A stretch of 64,000 bases of DNA from Podaxis mareebaensis (Eukaryota > Basidiomycota > Agaricomycetes > Agaricales > Agaricaceae). Position 1 is the stretch's first letter, and every line of letters starts with the position of its first letter. Positions 36,434-46,196 of this stretch are shown here, piece by piece. The translations under genes and the position numbers were made by a program. Under the pieces are notes generated by a model. It made no database searches and was not told the origin of the DNA. It saw only the letters and a program-made list of their open reading frames with translations. The DNA lies in contig JAEUWP010000586.1 of NCBI GenBank assembly GCA_018524725.1, forward strand, positions 62,001 to 126,000. The letters run 5' to 3'.

Positions 36434-36977
36434 GGTAGTGTGGGGATAGGGATTGTGTCAGGACCCCGAATTCGCAAAATCCGAAATTTCCGGCCTATGC
36501 TTGGCTACGACTTCCGATATCAACAACGGCGCGACTGAGCGCGTCTCGTGCCTTGCAAGTTGTTCCACTCAAATTGTTAACGGCCACCGTTCTCTCGTTC
36601 TAATGACAGTCAATTCCTGAAATCAATACATTGCTCTTCGTATCAAACGACCCCTAATCGACCTCTGCCCATCCTGCCGAAACCTCATGCTTTGGATACG
36701 TTCATGCTTTGGGCACTTTCACAGAGTAATACCTGCCGTCAATATCCTCACGACCTCAAACAATTAAAATGCTTTTTGGAGATTTGAAGATCATCCTCTG
36801 GCTCGGAAGTGACTATGGTCATGCGCAATAATAAGGCCCATACGAAACATCGGATAAGAATAGGTGGCTACTTCATGACATCAGAAACCTGGCTCAGACA
36901 ATCCGAAAGATGGGTGTATATAATCCGTTTTTCCCCTTCACCTCGGTATAATCAGCTCTCCAACTGAAATCTGGACC
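36434..36977. other. Divergent promoter, PET100 and glutamate decarboxylase
   Basis: About 540 bp without a gene. It holds the TATA element of the decarboxylase gene at its right end. Confidence 0.55.
36917..36923 (+). promoter_or_regulatory. TATA box of glutamate decarboxylase
   Basis: TATATAA in the context GGGTGTATATAATCC, 61 bp upstream of the ATG at 36978. Confidence 0.5.
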
Positions 36978-39403
36978 ATGCCCCTTTCCAAGGTCCGTCC
37001 ACGTCGTCCTGTCTTCTTCATTCGTTGATGTCCGCTTGTAGCAGGTTGATCCTGACACCCTTGTTGAGGAGTCTTTCGTGAGTTCTCCTTAACACCCTTC
37101 ACCTTCTTCACGTTATTCGTGTTCCTTTCCAGGACGCGACCTCCGCATTAGATGATGCCCCATCTGCATCTGGCAATATTTATTCCTATGGAGCGAGATA
37201 TAGCACCAGACCTATCCCGCGATTCCGCATCCCGCCTACGGTAACTGTGTATCTTTCTACGTGTGTACATGCCTGAAACATTGGACGAACAGGGGGTCGA
37301 CGAAGCAGCTGCTTACAGAATCATTCACGACGAACTAACTTTGGGTATGTACACACGCTAATCTCTGGTTGCAGGTGTTAATCCGTTTTAGATGGGTCCA
37401 CCGTGTTGAACGTCGCATCATTTGTGCAGACTTGGATGCCACCTATGGCGGACAAACTCGTCAAGGAAAATATTTCCAAGAACTTGATTGGTGGGTCTCG
37501 TTTCTTGGTCGAACCAGACTTGTTCATTCAGACATAAATATTAGATGCTGATGAGTACCCCGCCTCCCGTATGTCAAATGAGTTTCTTCCTTCATGCCGT
37601 TCCCACCGACATGTCTCCTCAATTGCAGAAACTATCCATGCTCAATGTGAGTAGAGATCTCCTTATTCTGGCCATTCTTCACCTGGTGGTCAGGTATTTC
37701 GATGATTGCCGGCATGTGGCACTCACCTTCTGTGGAAGAGGCAGTTGGTACTGCTACGACAGGTTCCTCAGAGGCCGTCCAGCTGGGCGGTCTGGCTATG
37801 AAGAAAGTCTGGCAGAAGAAAATGAAGGACGCTGGCAAAAATATCTTCGGCCCTGGGCAAGATATTACATTTTTCAATTGCCGTTTAAAGCTAACTGTCC
37901 CTCAGACCCAATATTGTCATGAGCGCTAATGCGCAAGTGGCACTGGAGAAATTTGCGCGCTACTTCGATGTAGAATGTCGCTTGGTACCTGTTTCTAAAG
38001 AGAGCCGTTACCATCTTGACATCAAGAAAGCCATGGATTATGTTGACGAGAACACTATCGGCGTGTATGTCATCCTTGGAAGTGAGTCTGCATGATCGCT
38101 GGATCAAAAAACGTAGTATCCAAACCCGGTCACAAAGGCACATATACCGGGCACTACGAGAACGTGAAAGGTATGGCCGATCTGTTGGATGAGTATGAGA
38201 CACGAACGGGTCACTCGGTTCCCATCCATGGTATGAGGATATTCGCTTCCAGACGCACGGACTACTCATTTGACTCTCGTAGTCGACGCCGCTTCTGGTG
38301 GGTTTGTCGCTCCCTTCGTCCATGTTCGTTTTCTTTTTGATTCATTCCGGGCCCCTGTTCATGTGGTGCACTCCAGCCTGACCTGCACTGGGACTTCAGA
38401 GTTCCTCGAGTGGTCTCAATCAACAGTTCGTAAGTTAATTGCCTCTATGTGGATGAGTTGCCGGTTGACCTTAGGTAGCGGCCACAAGTTCGGACTAAGC
38501 TATGTGGGCATTGGGTGGGTTATCTGGCGCGACAAAACCCATCTTCCCCAGGAACTTGTGTTTGAATTACACTACCTCGGTGCCATCGAGTATACGTTCT
38601 CTTTGACCTTTTCTCGCGGAGCAGCTCCAGTCATCGCCCAGTATTTCAACCTCGTGTATTTGGGCCATCAAGGCTATCGCCGTGTTGCACTCAATGATCT
38701 GAAGAATGCTCGACTTCTGAGTCGAGCTCTAGAAAAGAGCGGGTACTTCGTGGTTCTCAGTGATATCCACCGGGCACTGGGATTACGTAGCGAAAATGGA
38801 ACTGATTCACCGAACATTGAAGTATCTCTTTGACCTGTGCTTGCAGGCGAACATTTACACAGTAGGCAGGACTACGAACCGGGTTTGCCAGTCGTTGTGT
38901 TCAAATTTTCGGACGAATTCAAAAAAAAGTACCCATACGTCGAACAGAAGTGGGTACCAACGCTCTTGCGAGCAAGAGGCTGGTGCGTAGTGAAAATGTA
39001 CTCTCAGGAAACCACCCGTTAAAGCTTCGCGATAGGCTTTTGCCAAATTATCGCTTACCTCTTGATTGTCAAGCCATCGAAATCCTGCGAGTAGTCGTTA
39101 AGGAAAATATGACTGAAACGGTTTGTCAATTGGTTGCCCGAGTTGTGGTTCTTCACTGACAGGATTGCGACAGCTCGTTCGACGTCTTATATTCGATATC
39201 GTGAGCTACCAGTTCCGCGCTCAAATGTCTATTCACGCTCGCCGTAGTTCGACGTCGTCAAGATTATAACGGCTGAGGAGCAGACATTGCAACATAACCT
39301 TATGGTGGTAGATGCCGCACGGATCAACTCTGAGGAGTTCCAAGGCATCCGAATTAGGCCTGAGGATAGCAAGCACTCCGGCACATACGCACGTCCTTGT
39401 TAA
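36978..39403 (+). CDS. Glutamate decarboxylase
   Basis: A PLP enzyme making GABA from glutamate, first step of the GABA shunt. More than ten exons, spliced by hand: MPLSK | VDPDTLVEESF | DATSALDD ... YSTRPIPRFRIPPT | GVDEAAAYRIIHDELTL | DGSTVLNVASFVQTWMPPMA with DKLVKENISKNLI | DADEYPAS | QTIHAQ | CISMIAGMWHSP. Then ATTGSSEAVQLGGLAMKKVW, PNIVMSANAQVALEKFARYF, STYTGHYENVKGMADLLDEY, VDAASGGFVAPF, and SSGHKFGLSYVGIGWVIWRD, whose Lys binds PLP. One intron (37855-37910) appears to be GC-AG. The C-terminus is EILRVVVKENMTET ... KHSGTYARPC, ending at 39403; its last codons are duplicated at 43.2 kb. Confidence 0.9.
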
Positions 39404-39532
39404 ACGCCCTGAGGCATTGTGGACGAAGTACTTCGATAGACACCGTTGAAAATAGCATAAGCTCTGTTACTCGTAGACGCGTCAATAGACAACCACCTGT
39501 GAGCGCGTCACTGAGGTTTCAGGTCACTAAGC
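39373..39532 (+). repeat. Direct repeat, left copy (glutamate decarboxylase tail and 3' sequence)
   Basis: About 160 bp, beginning in the last ten codons of the decarboxylase and running past its stop to GTCACTAAGC. It matches 43218-43389 at roughly 85 percent by eye, with small indels. Confidence 0.85.
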
Positions 39533-40169
39533 ATCCACGGCATCACCCGAGGAGAGCATATGACATCGCTACGTTAGGACTGTGTATGCTTATGGGTGGA
39601 AGATGTTGCGTGAGAAAGGGAAATAACGACAAGTGGAAAGGAGAAGACTAGAGTTATTGGGTATAAAACTGTAGAAAGGAGGAGAAGAGATCGATTTGTA
39701 GATGTATAAACCAAGTAGAAGGGACGTGCGAAATGTTAAACGTGCGACATTGATGAAACGTGCGAACGTGAGTGGTGCGGGGGTCCGTCGCGGCGAAACC
39801 AGGAAGGTATCTCAGGTTCAGAGACAAGACCGGCAACAGGGAGTTCAGGTAATTGGACAAGAAGGGAGAGGGAGAAAGTAGCAGGGGAACTCACTGCAAG
39901 AAAGTGGCCGCCAACGTGACCTGAGCGTTTGGGGAGGCCGAGAGGTCTACAAGACCTTGGCCAGGCGAAGCTTCCCCGAGCGGAGCGGAGCTCATAACCA
40001 GGGAGATGGGCAAGGTGGTTGTGGACCATCGGTCCCTCAACAGATTCGCTCCGCACTCGTAAACCTGAAGTGGACAGGAAAGATTTTTAAGGAGAGTGAC
40101 CAAAAACATTTTTAAGAGGTAATACAAAGCACCGCTGACTGATACATGGGAAGGGTGGGAAGGGAGTGA

Positions 40170-41150
40170 ATGATTAACTAGAAACGGAGGAAGATGGGAT
40201 GCCATGACGGATGCGAAAGGATTGAAAAGATGAAGAGTTTCGGGAAAGGGAGCTGTTGGAGTAGGCTAGAGGAGTGCTGAGTAGGATTGTTTCTTCTACC
40301 TTACACCAGTATTTGAGAAAGGCCGAGGAGGTCCAACCGCCTGTGATTGTTGCAACTTCGGGAGGAACACCATAAAGCAGCAGTTCGACAGAACCACCAA
40401 TACGAAACGGAGGCCGGAGGCGGGATGAAGGCCAGCAGCGAGCCAGATGGGAAGAGCGAAATACATGAAAAAGTCCGAATCCAAAAAAGGAGATACCAGC
40501 AGCGTCATGATTAACATTGAGGTGTTTACGAGCAGGGCAGAGACGTCGGAGCGGGCAGGAATAACGATAGCGCCACCCTCGTTTTTGTCCAAGGGATGCA
40601 TATGGAAGTAGAACTGGTGGATACGGAGTGGCGGAAATTAAATTGACATGAGCGAGTGGCATTACGGAAAGGCGAAAAGTCAGGGACAGATTTAGCAGTG
40701 GTTTCACCTATACGAGGATAGCCAAAGAAGGTAACCGGAACGGTAGCCCCGGTAGTGGCGCCAAAGGAGGAGGAAGGAATCCAAGTTTGACTTGAAAGAG
40801 CGGGAATGAGAGATAGAGACCGGCAGTCGGAGGGAATTCTTGAACTCTGAGCCCGAGCGTGTCAGCACCAGTTTTGACGAGACAAACATGGTTGTTGTCA
40901 CCATGTCATGGGGCATGGTTGATTATGTGCCAACCATGAATACTAGAGAGCCACTGACTACTAGTGGGACCAGAGAGTAGCAACCGGTATAGAAAGAAAC
41001 AAAATTAGATGAAAGACAGACCGAGGCAGGCATTCGTCTATTCTTTGGGATACTGAATTGGTCGCAGAACTCATTGAAACGAAGATCTGAAGCGCAAGAC
41101 GACCTAACATTGGGTGCGTAGGCTGCCAAGTGTAGCAATCCGACGGGAAC
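40170..41150 (-). pseudogene. Decayed tyrosine recombinase (phage-integrase fold) from a mobile element
   Basis: Reading the minus strand across three frames recovers pieces of one tyrosine recombinase in order. The N-terminal SAM-like core-binding domain: ASDLRFNEFCDQFSIPKNRR, then MPAS and a WHIINHAP block. A middle piece: FGATTGATVPVTFFGYPRIG, IPWTKT. The catalytic end: FRIGGSVELLLYGVPPEVAT, GGWTSSAFLKYW. The Trp and the nucleophile Tyr (FLKYW) remain, but the His of the usual HSFRIGG box is replaced (PPFRIGG). A TGA stop follows HAP where family members have Trp, and several frameshifts break the chain. It is therefore dead. I recognise the type from agaricomycete genomes but cannot tell a Crypton-like from another YR element. 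Confidence 0.7.
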
Positions 41151-41469
41151 GAACGGGAGATCCGGTGGGGAGTCGAGAATGTTAGAGTGAGACTGCAGTG
41201 CGTATGGGAAGATCCAGATTGCCAGTCTGTTGCGAGCTAGAATTCCCTTTTACGACTCAACGCTAACCCTGTATCCTCGGGATCAGTCCGATCAAAGCAA
41301 GATGGACACGAATATGTGTACGTTCTAGCCTTAGGGTCCTAAGTATGACCAATTGCGCTATGGTGGATGACTATTTGGGGGCCGTGGAGTATTTATTGAC
41401 AGTAGGAATTCCGGCAGCATTTGAGCAGCATCTGAAGCGCTGCCTGAGCCTATCCTAGTACTCACCATC
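41151..41469. other. Interval between recombinase relic and JmjC-like gene
   Basis: About 320 bp, serving as upstream sequence of the JmjC-like gene. No feature recognised. Confidence 0.4.
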
Positions 41470-43159
41470 ATGCCCGTCGATACCCTCACCCTGACTGAGT
41501 CCACCGCAAAGTGTGTATATCACTTGTTTATATCCATCAATGTGCCCGAATCGAGCCAGGGAGCCACTGGAGACCTGTGGTTTCACTGTGCAGATCAAGA
41601 CTTTCAGCAGGTCTCAGCACGTCGCCGCGGTAACAAGCGGGCGGACATCTCTGCTACCTCTGGAGATCTATGGCTCAAAGTGAACGGAAAATGGGAAAAG
41701 CAAAATAGACACCCACCTAGCCGCGCGAGTGAAATCCGTCACCCGCTCTACCATGGTTGGCAACTCAACACTCATTCCATGGCCTGGCGGAGTTATCAGT
41801 CTATCAAGGGTTGTCAACGGCGTATGTTTATTCATTCTCTTGATAAAACAAAGGCAACGGAAATAACAAAAACCCTCAAAAAAAAAAAAAAAAAACACAG
41901 GACAGGGCTCATCCTCAACCATGCCACCTCCACCTCCACTCGCTTCAGTGCCCGCAGCACCACCGCAATTCTCATCCTCCTCAGGCACATTGTTGTCATT
42001 TCCACCTCAATCCCCCATCACCCTCCCATCTGTCTTTGGTTCTTCTTTGGTAGACCCTTCAGTGCCCAGTGCTGCACCGCTCCCCCCACCGTCGACCCCT
42101 CCTCCCATGTCTCCGAATGCTTGGATCTACCCCCTTCTCCAAGAATGGTCCTACATTTCCTTCCTCAATAAATGCAACACAACGCTTGGTCTAGAAACTT
42201 TGCATGCACTTCTTGCTCGTCCGGAGGTACTTTACCCAATCCCCCGGCCCGATTCCCAGGTCATCACACATTGTCATGCACTTGTATGCCAACGTGTTCC
42301 CTCCATTAGTGACATTCTCAAGGAATATTCCAGAGCGCCCAAGTGTCTTGTCACTGCGACAGACTCTGGCCAAGCTGGCATGACTGGAGTAGGCTTGTGG
42401 GATGTCATGGATGCATTCATTCGAGGCTCCAATTCGAACATCACTTTGTGCTCTGTCCTTCAGATTCCGGACACAGGTCTTGCGCAGAAGTCCCAGTTTG
42501 AGCTCCCGAAAGACATCCGTCCTTGTCCTGGTGTGGTATCCCATTGGAAGGAAAATGGAGCAGTTTCGCCATGGCATTATTCACTCGTCCCTGGTGCTTC
42601 CATCACCTTTCCCCACGTTGATACTTGGACGTCCTCCACCTATTTCTCACATTTTTCGGGCAAGAAATTATGGCTTTTCTGGCCTGGTACAACGGAAAAT
42701 TTTTCTCTTTTGTTTTCGAGTATGTTTGCTGGTCACGACCACCGTGTCAACCCAGCATATGCCATTCAGAACATGACCGGCTTGGAGACCCTGCTGGTGG
42801 ATGATGACAAACAGCTCTGCTGGGTCATGCCCCCGGGAACGATCCACTGCGTCCTCACCTTTAGCAGAATTGCTGCTCATGGTGGATTCAACTTCCAACA
42901 TGTAGAATGGTGGCCCAGTTCAGCGGCCGCATCCGCCAACATCCTTTCCCTCATTCGCAGTGCCCCCAAGAGCGCCGATACCAATGCTATGAGTTACCTA
43001 GAGGAAATGAAGATCTCAATGGGCGCGTGGCACTCCCTTCTCAAGGAGGCACAGCAGAAATGTGAGGCAATGAAAGAGCTTCAGGCATGGGCAAACGCGA
43101 ACACCAAGGACATCAAAGCCGTGTTGGAAAGACGTCGTGCAAAGGACTACAGGAACTAA
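41470..43159 (+). CDS. JmjC-like cupin protein (putative Fe(II)/2-oxoglutarate enzyme)
   Basis: Exons 41470-41821 and 41901-43159 join in frame and give about 536 residues; the intron contains an 18-A run (41878-41895). The N-terminal part has two similar segments, GDLWFHC and GDLWLKVNGKWE, of unknown type. A Pro-rich linker (PPPPPLASVPAAPP) follows. The C-terminal half is a JmjC-like double-stranded beta-helix: SLVPGASITFPHVDTWTSST (His and Asp of the HxD iron site), FSGKKLWLFWPG, and WVMPPGTIHCVLTFS (second His). The end is a helical tail with RRRAKDYRN. Family members hydroxylate proteins or nucleic acids; the substrate cannot be inferred. The gene lies in the repeat-bracketed block next to the recombinase relic. 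The exact first exon is uncertain. Confidence 0.7.
41878..41895 (+). repeat. A18 homopolymer in an intron
   Basis: Eighteen A residues directly before the CACAG acceptor of the JmjC-like gene, replacing the usual pyrimidine-rich tract. Confidence 0.9.
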
Positions 43160-43217
43160 ACTAATTCTTTTCTTGTACAAGAGTGTCTTGAATGAGACCC
43201 CCTCAGTTGAACTGAAA

Positions 43218-43389
43218 GCATTCCGGCACATACGCACGTCCTTGTTAAGTGTTCTGAGGCATTTCGGGGCGAAATATTTCCGTAGACACCGTTGAAAATA
43301 GCATAGGCTCTGTTACCCGACGCTCGTAGACGCGTCAATAAAGACAAATCACGCGTGAGCGCGTCACTGTAATTTCAGCGTCACTAAGC
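43218..43389 (+). repeat. Direct repeat, right copy (truncated decarboxylase tail)
   Basis: About 172 bp matching 39373-39532. It still encodes K-H-S-G-T-Y-A-R-P-C-stop, with a silent CAC to CAT change in the His codon, but no decarboxylase sequence lies upstream. It therefore holds the broken-off 3' end of a second decarboxylase copy, and ends 53 bp before the POLD2 start. Confidence 0.85.
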
Positions 43390-43441
43390 GGCCCATGACA
43401 TCAAATTCTTGCACTCTGTCTTATTGTCCCGGCCTCACCTG

Positions 43442-45384
43442 ATGGCGCCCATCCAGGACCTGTAGGAGGAATTGCTATAGAGTTATCTCACGTACTGACA
43501 CAACATCTTATTTGACAGTAAGCCTGTACAGGCAACGAGGGCCTCTACCACGGTTCTTCCGCCTCCGGAATCAACACCCTCATTCCTCATCGCCAAAGCC
43601 AACAAGTCATATCGCCATCAATACTCGAACATCTACTTCGTTCGTCTACGGCTTTTACGACAGTTCATTGAAGAAAGGGCGCGCGCGCGTTGGAAGAATG
43701 TCTCTGGAAATCCCATCTTGGTACCGAGGGTTTTGGAAGTGGTGAAAGCACAACTGTGCTACATCATCGGGACTGTGTACATGGAGATGCCACTAAAACC
43801 AAACGTTATGGAAGATATCGCAAGAGACGTGCGTCTATTATCCTCTTGACGTCCAACCAAGCTAACCAAGTCTCAATCGGTTGCGTCCATTTCTGATATG
43901 AGCAGCATTCAATACCACCCCCGCCTCCGCCAGCGAAGTTCTATTCTGACAATGACAGCGTCATGCTTGAAGATGAATCTGGTCGGATACGACTTGTCGG
44001 TGATGTGTTGAAGGGGAAGAACCTGGTTACGGGTGTGATTATTAGTGCGCTTGGAGCCGAGACTCCTGAAGGAGATTTTGAGGTCGTGGATATCTGCTTT
44101 GCGGGACTGGCACCGCAGGCGTTCGGTCAGGATGGGGAAGAAGATGCTATGGACGTGGACATGGATGGTGCGTTGCGTCTTTCAACCTAAACCCAACCTT
44201 TGGGTGGCTCTTGCTTGAGACGTAGTGGGCTGATTGATAATTGGGTTGGTTCGTCGGTGGTGGACAGGCTCGTCAAACTCCTCAGGAGATGAATGGATAG
44301 GAGTGGTTTCTGGGCTGGAGATTGGGTCGATGACGCCGACGGATGCACAGTTGCAAATGCTGACGGAGTATTTGACGGGCGAGGAGGGTGGAGAGGATGA
44401 TCAGCTGAGTTCAGCGAGGATTTCGAGGTTGATTATTGCGGGCAATTCGTTGGCAGCTGGGGCGCTTGCGGATCGGATTGAACCGCCTTCGTATGCGGAG
44501 CGAAAGGTTGTAAGTTCTGTTTTGAGCTCATGGGACTTTCGGCAGTAACATTAATGTTTGCGGTTGAATTGTACAGAAAAAGCAGGGACTTGATCCTACG
44601 ACATTCACGCCGAACCCTATCTACGACCTTTCGGCATATTTGCTCGACATTGCTCGCGTTATGCCCATCCATATCTTACCCGGTCCTGGAGACCCCTCCG
44701 GCACTATCATGCCCCAGCAACCATTCCCAAAAGCTATCTTTGGCGACGCATCGACGAAATTCTCGACGTTCTATTCCGAAAGCAACCCTACATACATCAA
44801 TATCGCGTCTGTGTCCCAGCCGAATTGCAAACGATCCATCCTAGTAAACTCCGGGCAACCTTTAAATGATATGTTCAAGTACCTCCCCACACCACCTATT
44901 ACCCGCCTCTCAATCCTCGAAAGCACCCTCAAATGGAGGCATATGTCACCCACAGCTCCGGACACGCTCTGGTGTCATCCATATTTTACTGCAGATCCGT
45001 TCGTGTTGAAGGAGACGCCGCACATATATATTGTTGGAGGTCAGCCGCACTTCGGTACGAAACTGGTAACGGAGGAGACGAATAATGGGGGAAAGATTCG
45101 GAGCCGGATCGTGCTTGTACCAAGTTTTGCGAAGACCGGGACGCTTGTGATTATTAATGTGAGGACATTGGAAGTGAGGCGCATAAACTTTGCGGTGCAC
45201 GGAATGATGACTGGGGGAGAAGAAATTATACAAGGTGAGCTTGACGTTTGGATGATTTGAACATCCGCTGAAGTCTCTGTTTGCAGAAGAAACGCAACCA
45301 ATGTCTCCCAGTCAAACCGAACCAACGTTATCTGCTCCAGATCCGATGGAAAGTTCGGAGATGATGGATTCACAGCAGGATTAG
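43442..45384 (+). CDS. POLD2: DNA polymerase delta subunit 2 (POLD2/Cdc1/Pol31)
   Basis: The B subunit of replicative DNA polymerase delta. Short first exon MAPIQDL, an intron, then an OB-fold region: YRHQYSNIYFVRLRLLRQFI, GTVYMEMPLKPNVMEDIARD, MLEDESGRIRLVGDVLKG and VTGVIISALGAETPEGDFEV. After introns comes the calcineurin-like phosphoesterase fold that has lost catalysis in this family: LIIAGNSLA, AYLLDIARVMPIHILPGPGD, SNPTYINIASV, ILVNSGQPLNDMFKY, DTLWCHPYFTADPF and HIYIVGGQPHFGTKLV. The acidic tail with EETQPMSPSQTEP ends at 45384. The length is about normal. It is tail to tail with SNF8 (62 bp). Confidence 0.92.
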
Positions 45385-45446
45385 TTCACTGTATTGTTGT
45401 CAGCTACATAAAATCGAGGCACTAATATTGCTCACCCGAACCAGGA

Positions 45447-46196
45447 TTAGACGTCCCACTGCATGGCGGAGAGAACCCAATACGCCCGTCCACATTCTTC
45501 ATCTTGCTCATCCAACCAGCAGAGTCCATCCCTCAGAAGCATATTTTCGAGGGCGGCTTTAGCACGATCTCTTGTCCATCCTCTCTTCTGTATGAGCATA
45601 TCCTCCACCACCCGCCCGCCGTGCTCTTGAGCGATGGCAAGGATGGCGGTTTGATCTTCGTCTAGCTCCTTGACTACACTCCTAACCATCTTCTTGCCAC
45701 CAATCTCAACGACTTGATACCCCGCACCAAGCGGCTGTAAGGTCTTGATGCTTCGTACAATATCGTCCTCTGTAATTTCTCCGCTGTTGACTCCACGCAA
45801 TTTTGACACCAGTCGTATGAGTTCGGACATCTCAATAAGCCCGCCGTTCCTATCCCTTGTGCTCACGCACACATCAACGATCTGCACACCAAGTTCATAC
45901 TGCCAATCGCCCAATCCAAGCATCTCGGCCCACCACCCACCCTTCCGAGGACCCGCCAAGGGGTCTACACCGATGGAGGAACACATTTGCTGGAAGGCAT
46001 GACGGAATGTTGGGTCGCTTTTGATCGAATCGCGGTGCGTGGATGCGAAATGGGCAAGAGCGGCACGGAATTGGGAGAGCTGGGAATGGAGGTGGTCAAC
46101 TTGTGACTGGGAGATTGTGGATGAAAGCTGGGCATAGGAGCGTTTGGATTGTTCTTGCCTGTCGAAGGCGGCGAGGCCTGCGCCTCGTCGATGCAT
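45447..46196 (-). CDS. SNF8: ESCRT-II subunit SNF8/VPS22
   Basis: An intronless 249-residue gene. MHRRGAGLAAFDRQEQSKRS is the conserved N-terminus of Vps22/EAP30; an N-terminal coiled helix (QVDHLHSQLSQFRAALAHFA) and two winged-helix domains follow. Landmarks: DPTFRHAFQQMCSSIGVDPL, GWWAEMLGLGDWQYELGVQI, ISTRDRNGG-type turn (VSTRDRNGGLIEM), ITEDDIVRSIKTLQPLGAGY and GWTRDRAKAALENMLLRDGL. ESCRT-II acts at endosomes in sorting ubiquitinated membrane proteins into multivesicular bodies. Lack of introns is unusual in this window. Confidence 0.95.
   Translation of the reverse strand: MHRRGAGLAAFDRQEQSKRSYAQLSSTISQSQVDHLHSQLSQFRAALAHFASTHRDSIKSDPTFRHAFQQMCSSIGVDPLAGPRKGGWWAEMLGLGDWQYELGVQIVDVCVSTRDRNGGLIEMSELIRLVSKLRGVNSGEITEDDIVRSIKTLQPLGAGYQVVEIGGKKMVRSVVKELDEDQTAILAIAQEHGGRVVEDMLIQKRGWTRDRAKAALENMLLRDGLCWLDEQDEECGRAYWVLSAMQWDV

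Noticed and set aside
39654..40056. Overlapping minus-strand frames left of the recombinase relic
   Set aside because: No match to the recombinase or any other family I know; probably decayed sequence of the same block.
39373..43389. The direct repeats as LTRs of a retroelement
   Set aside because: No reverse transcriptase, integrase or primer-binding site lies between them, and the repeat contains codons of a host gene.
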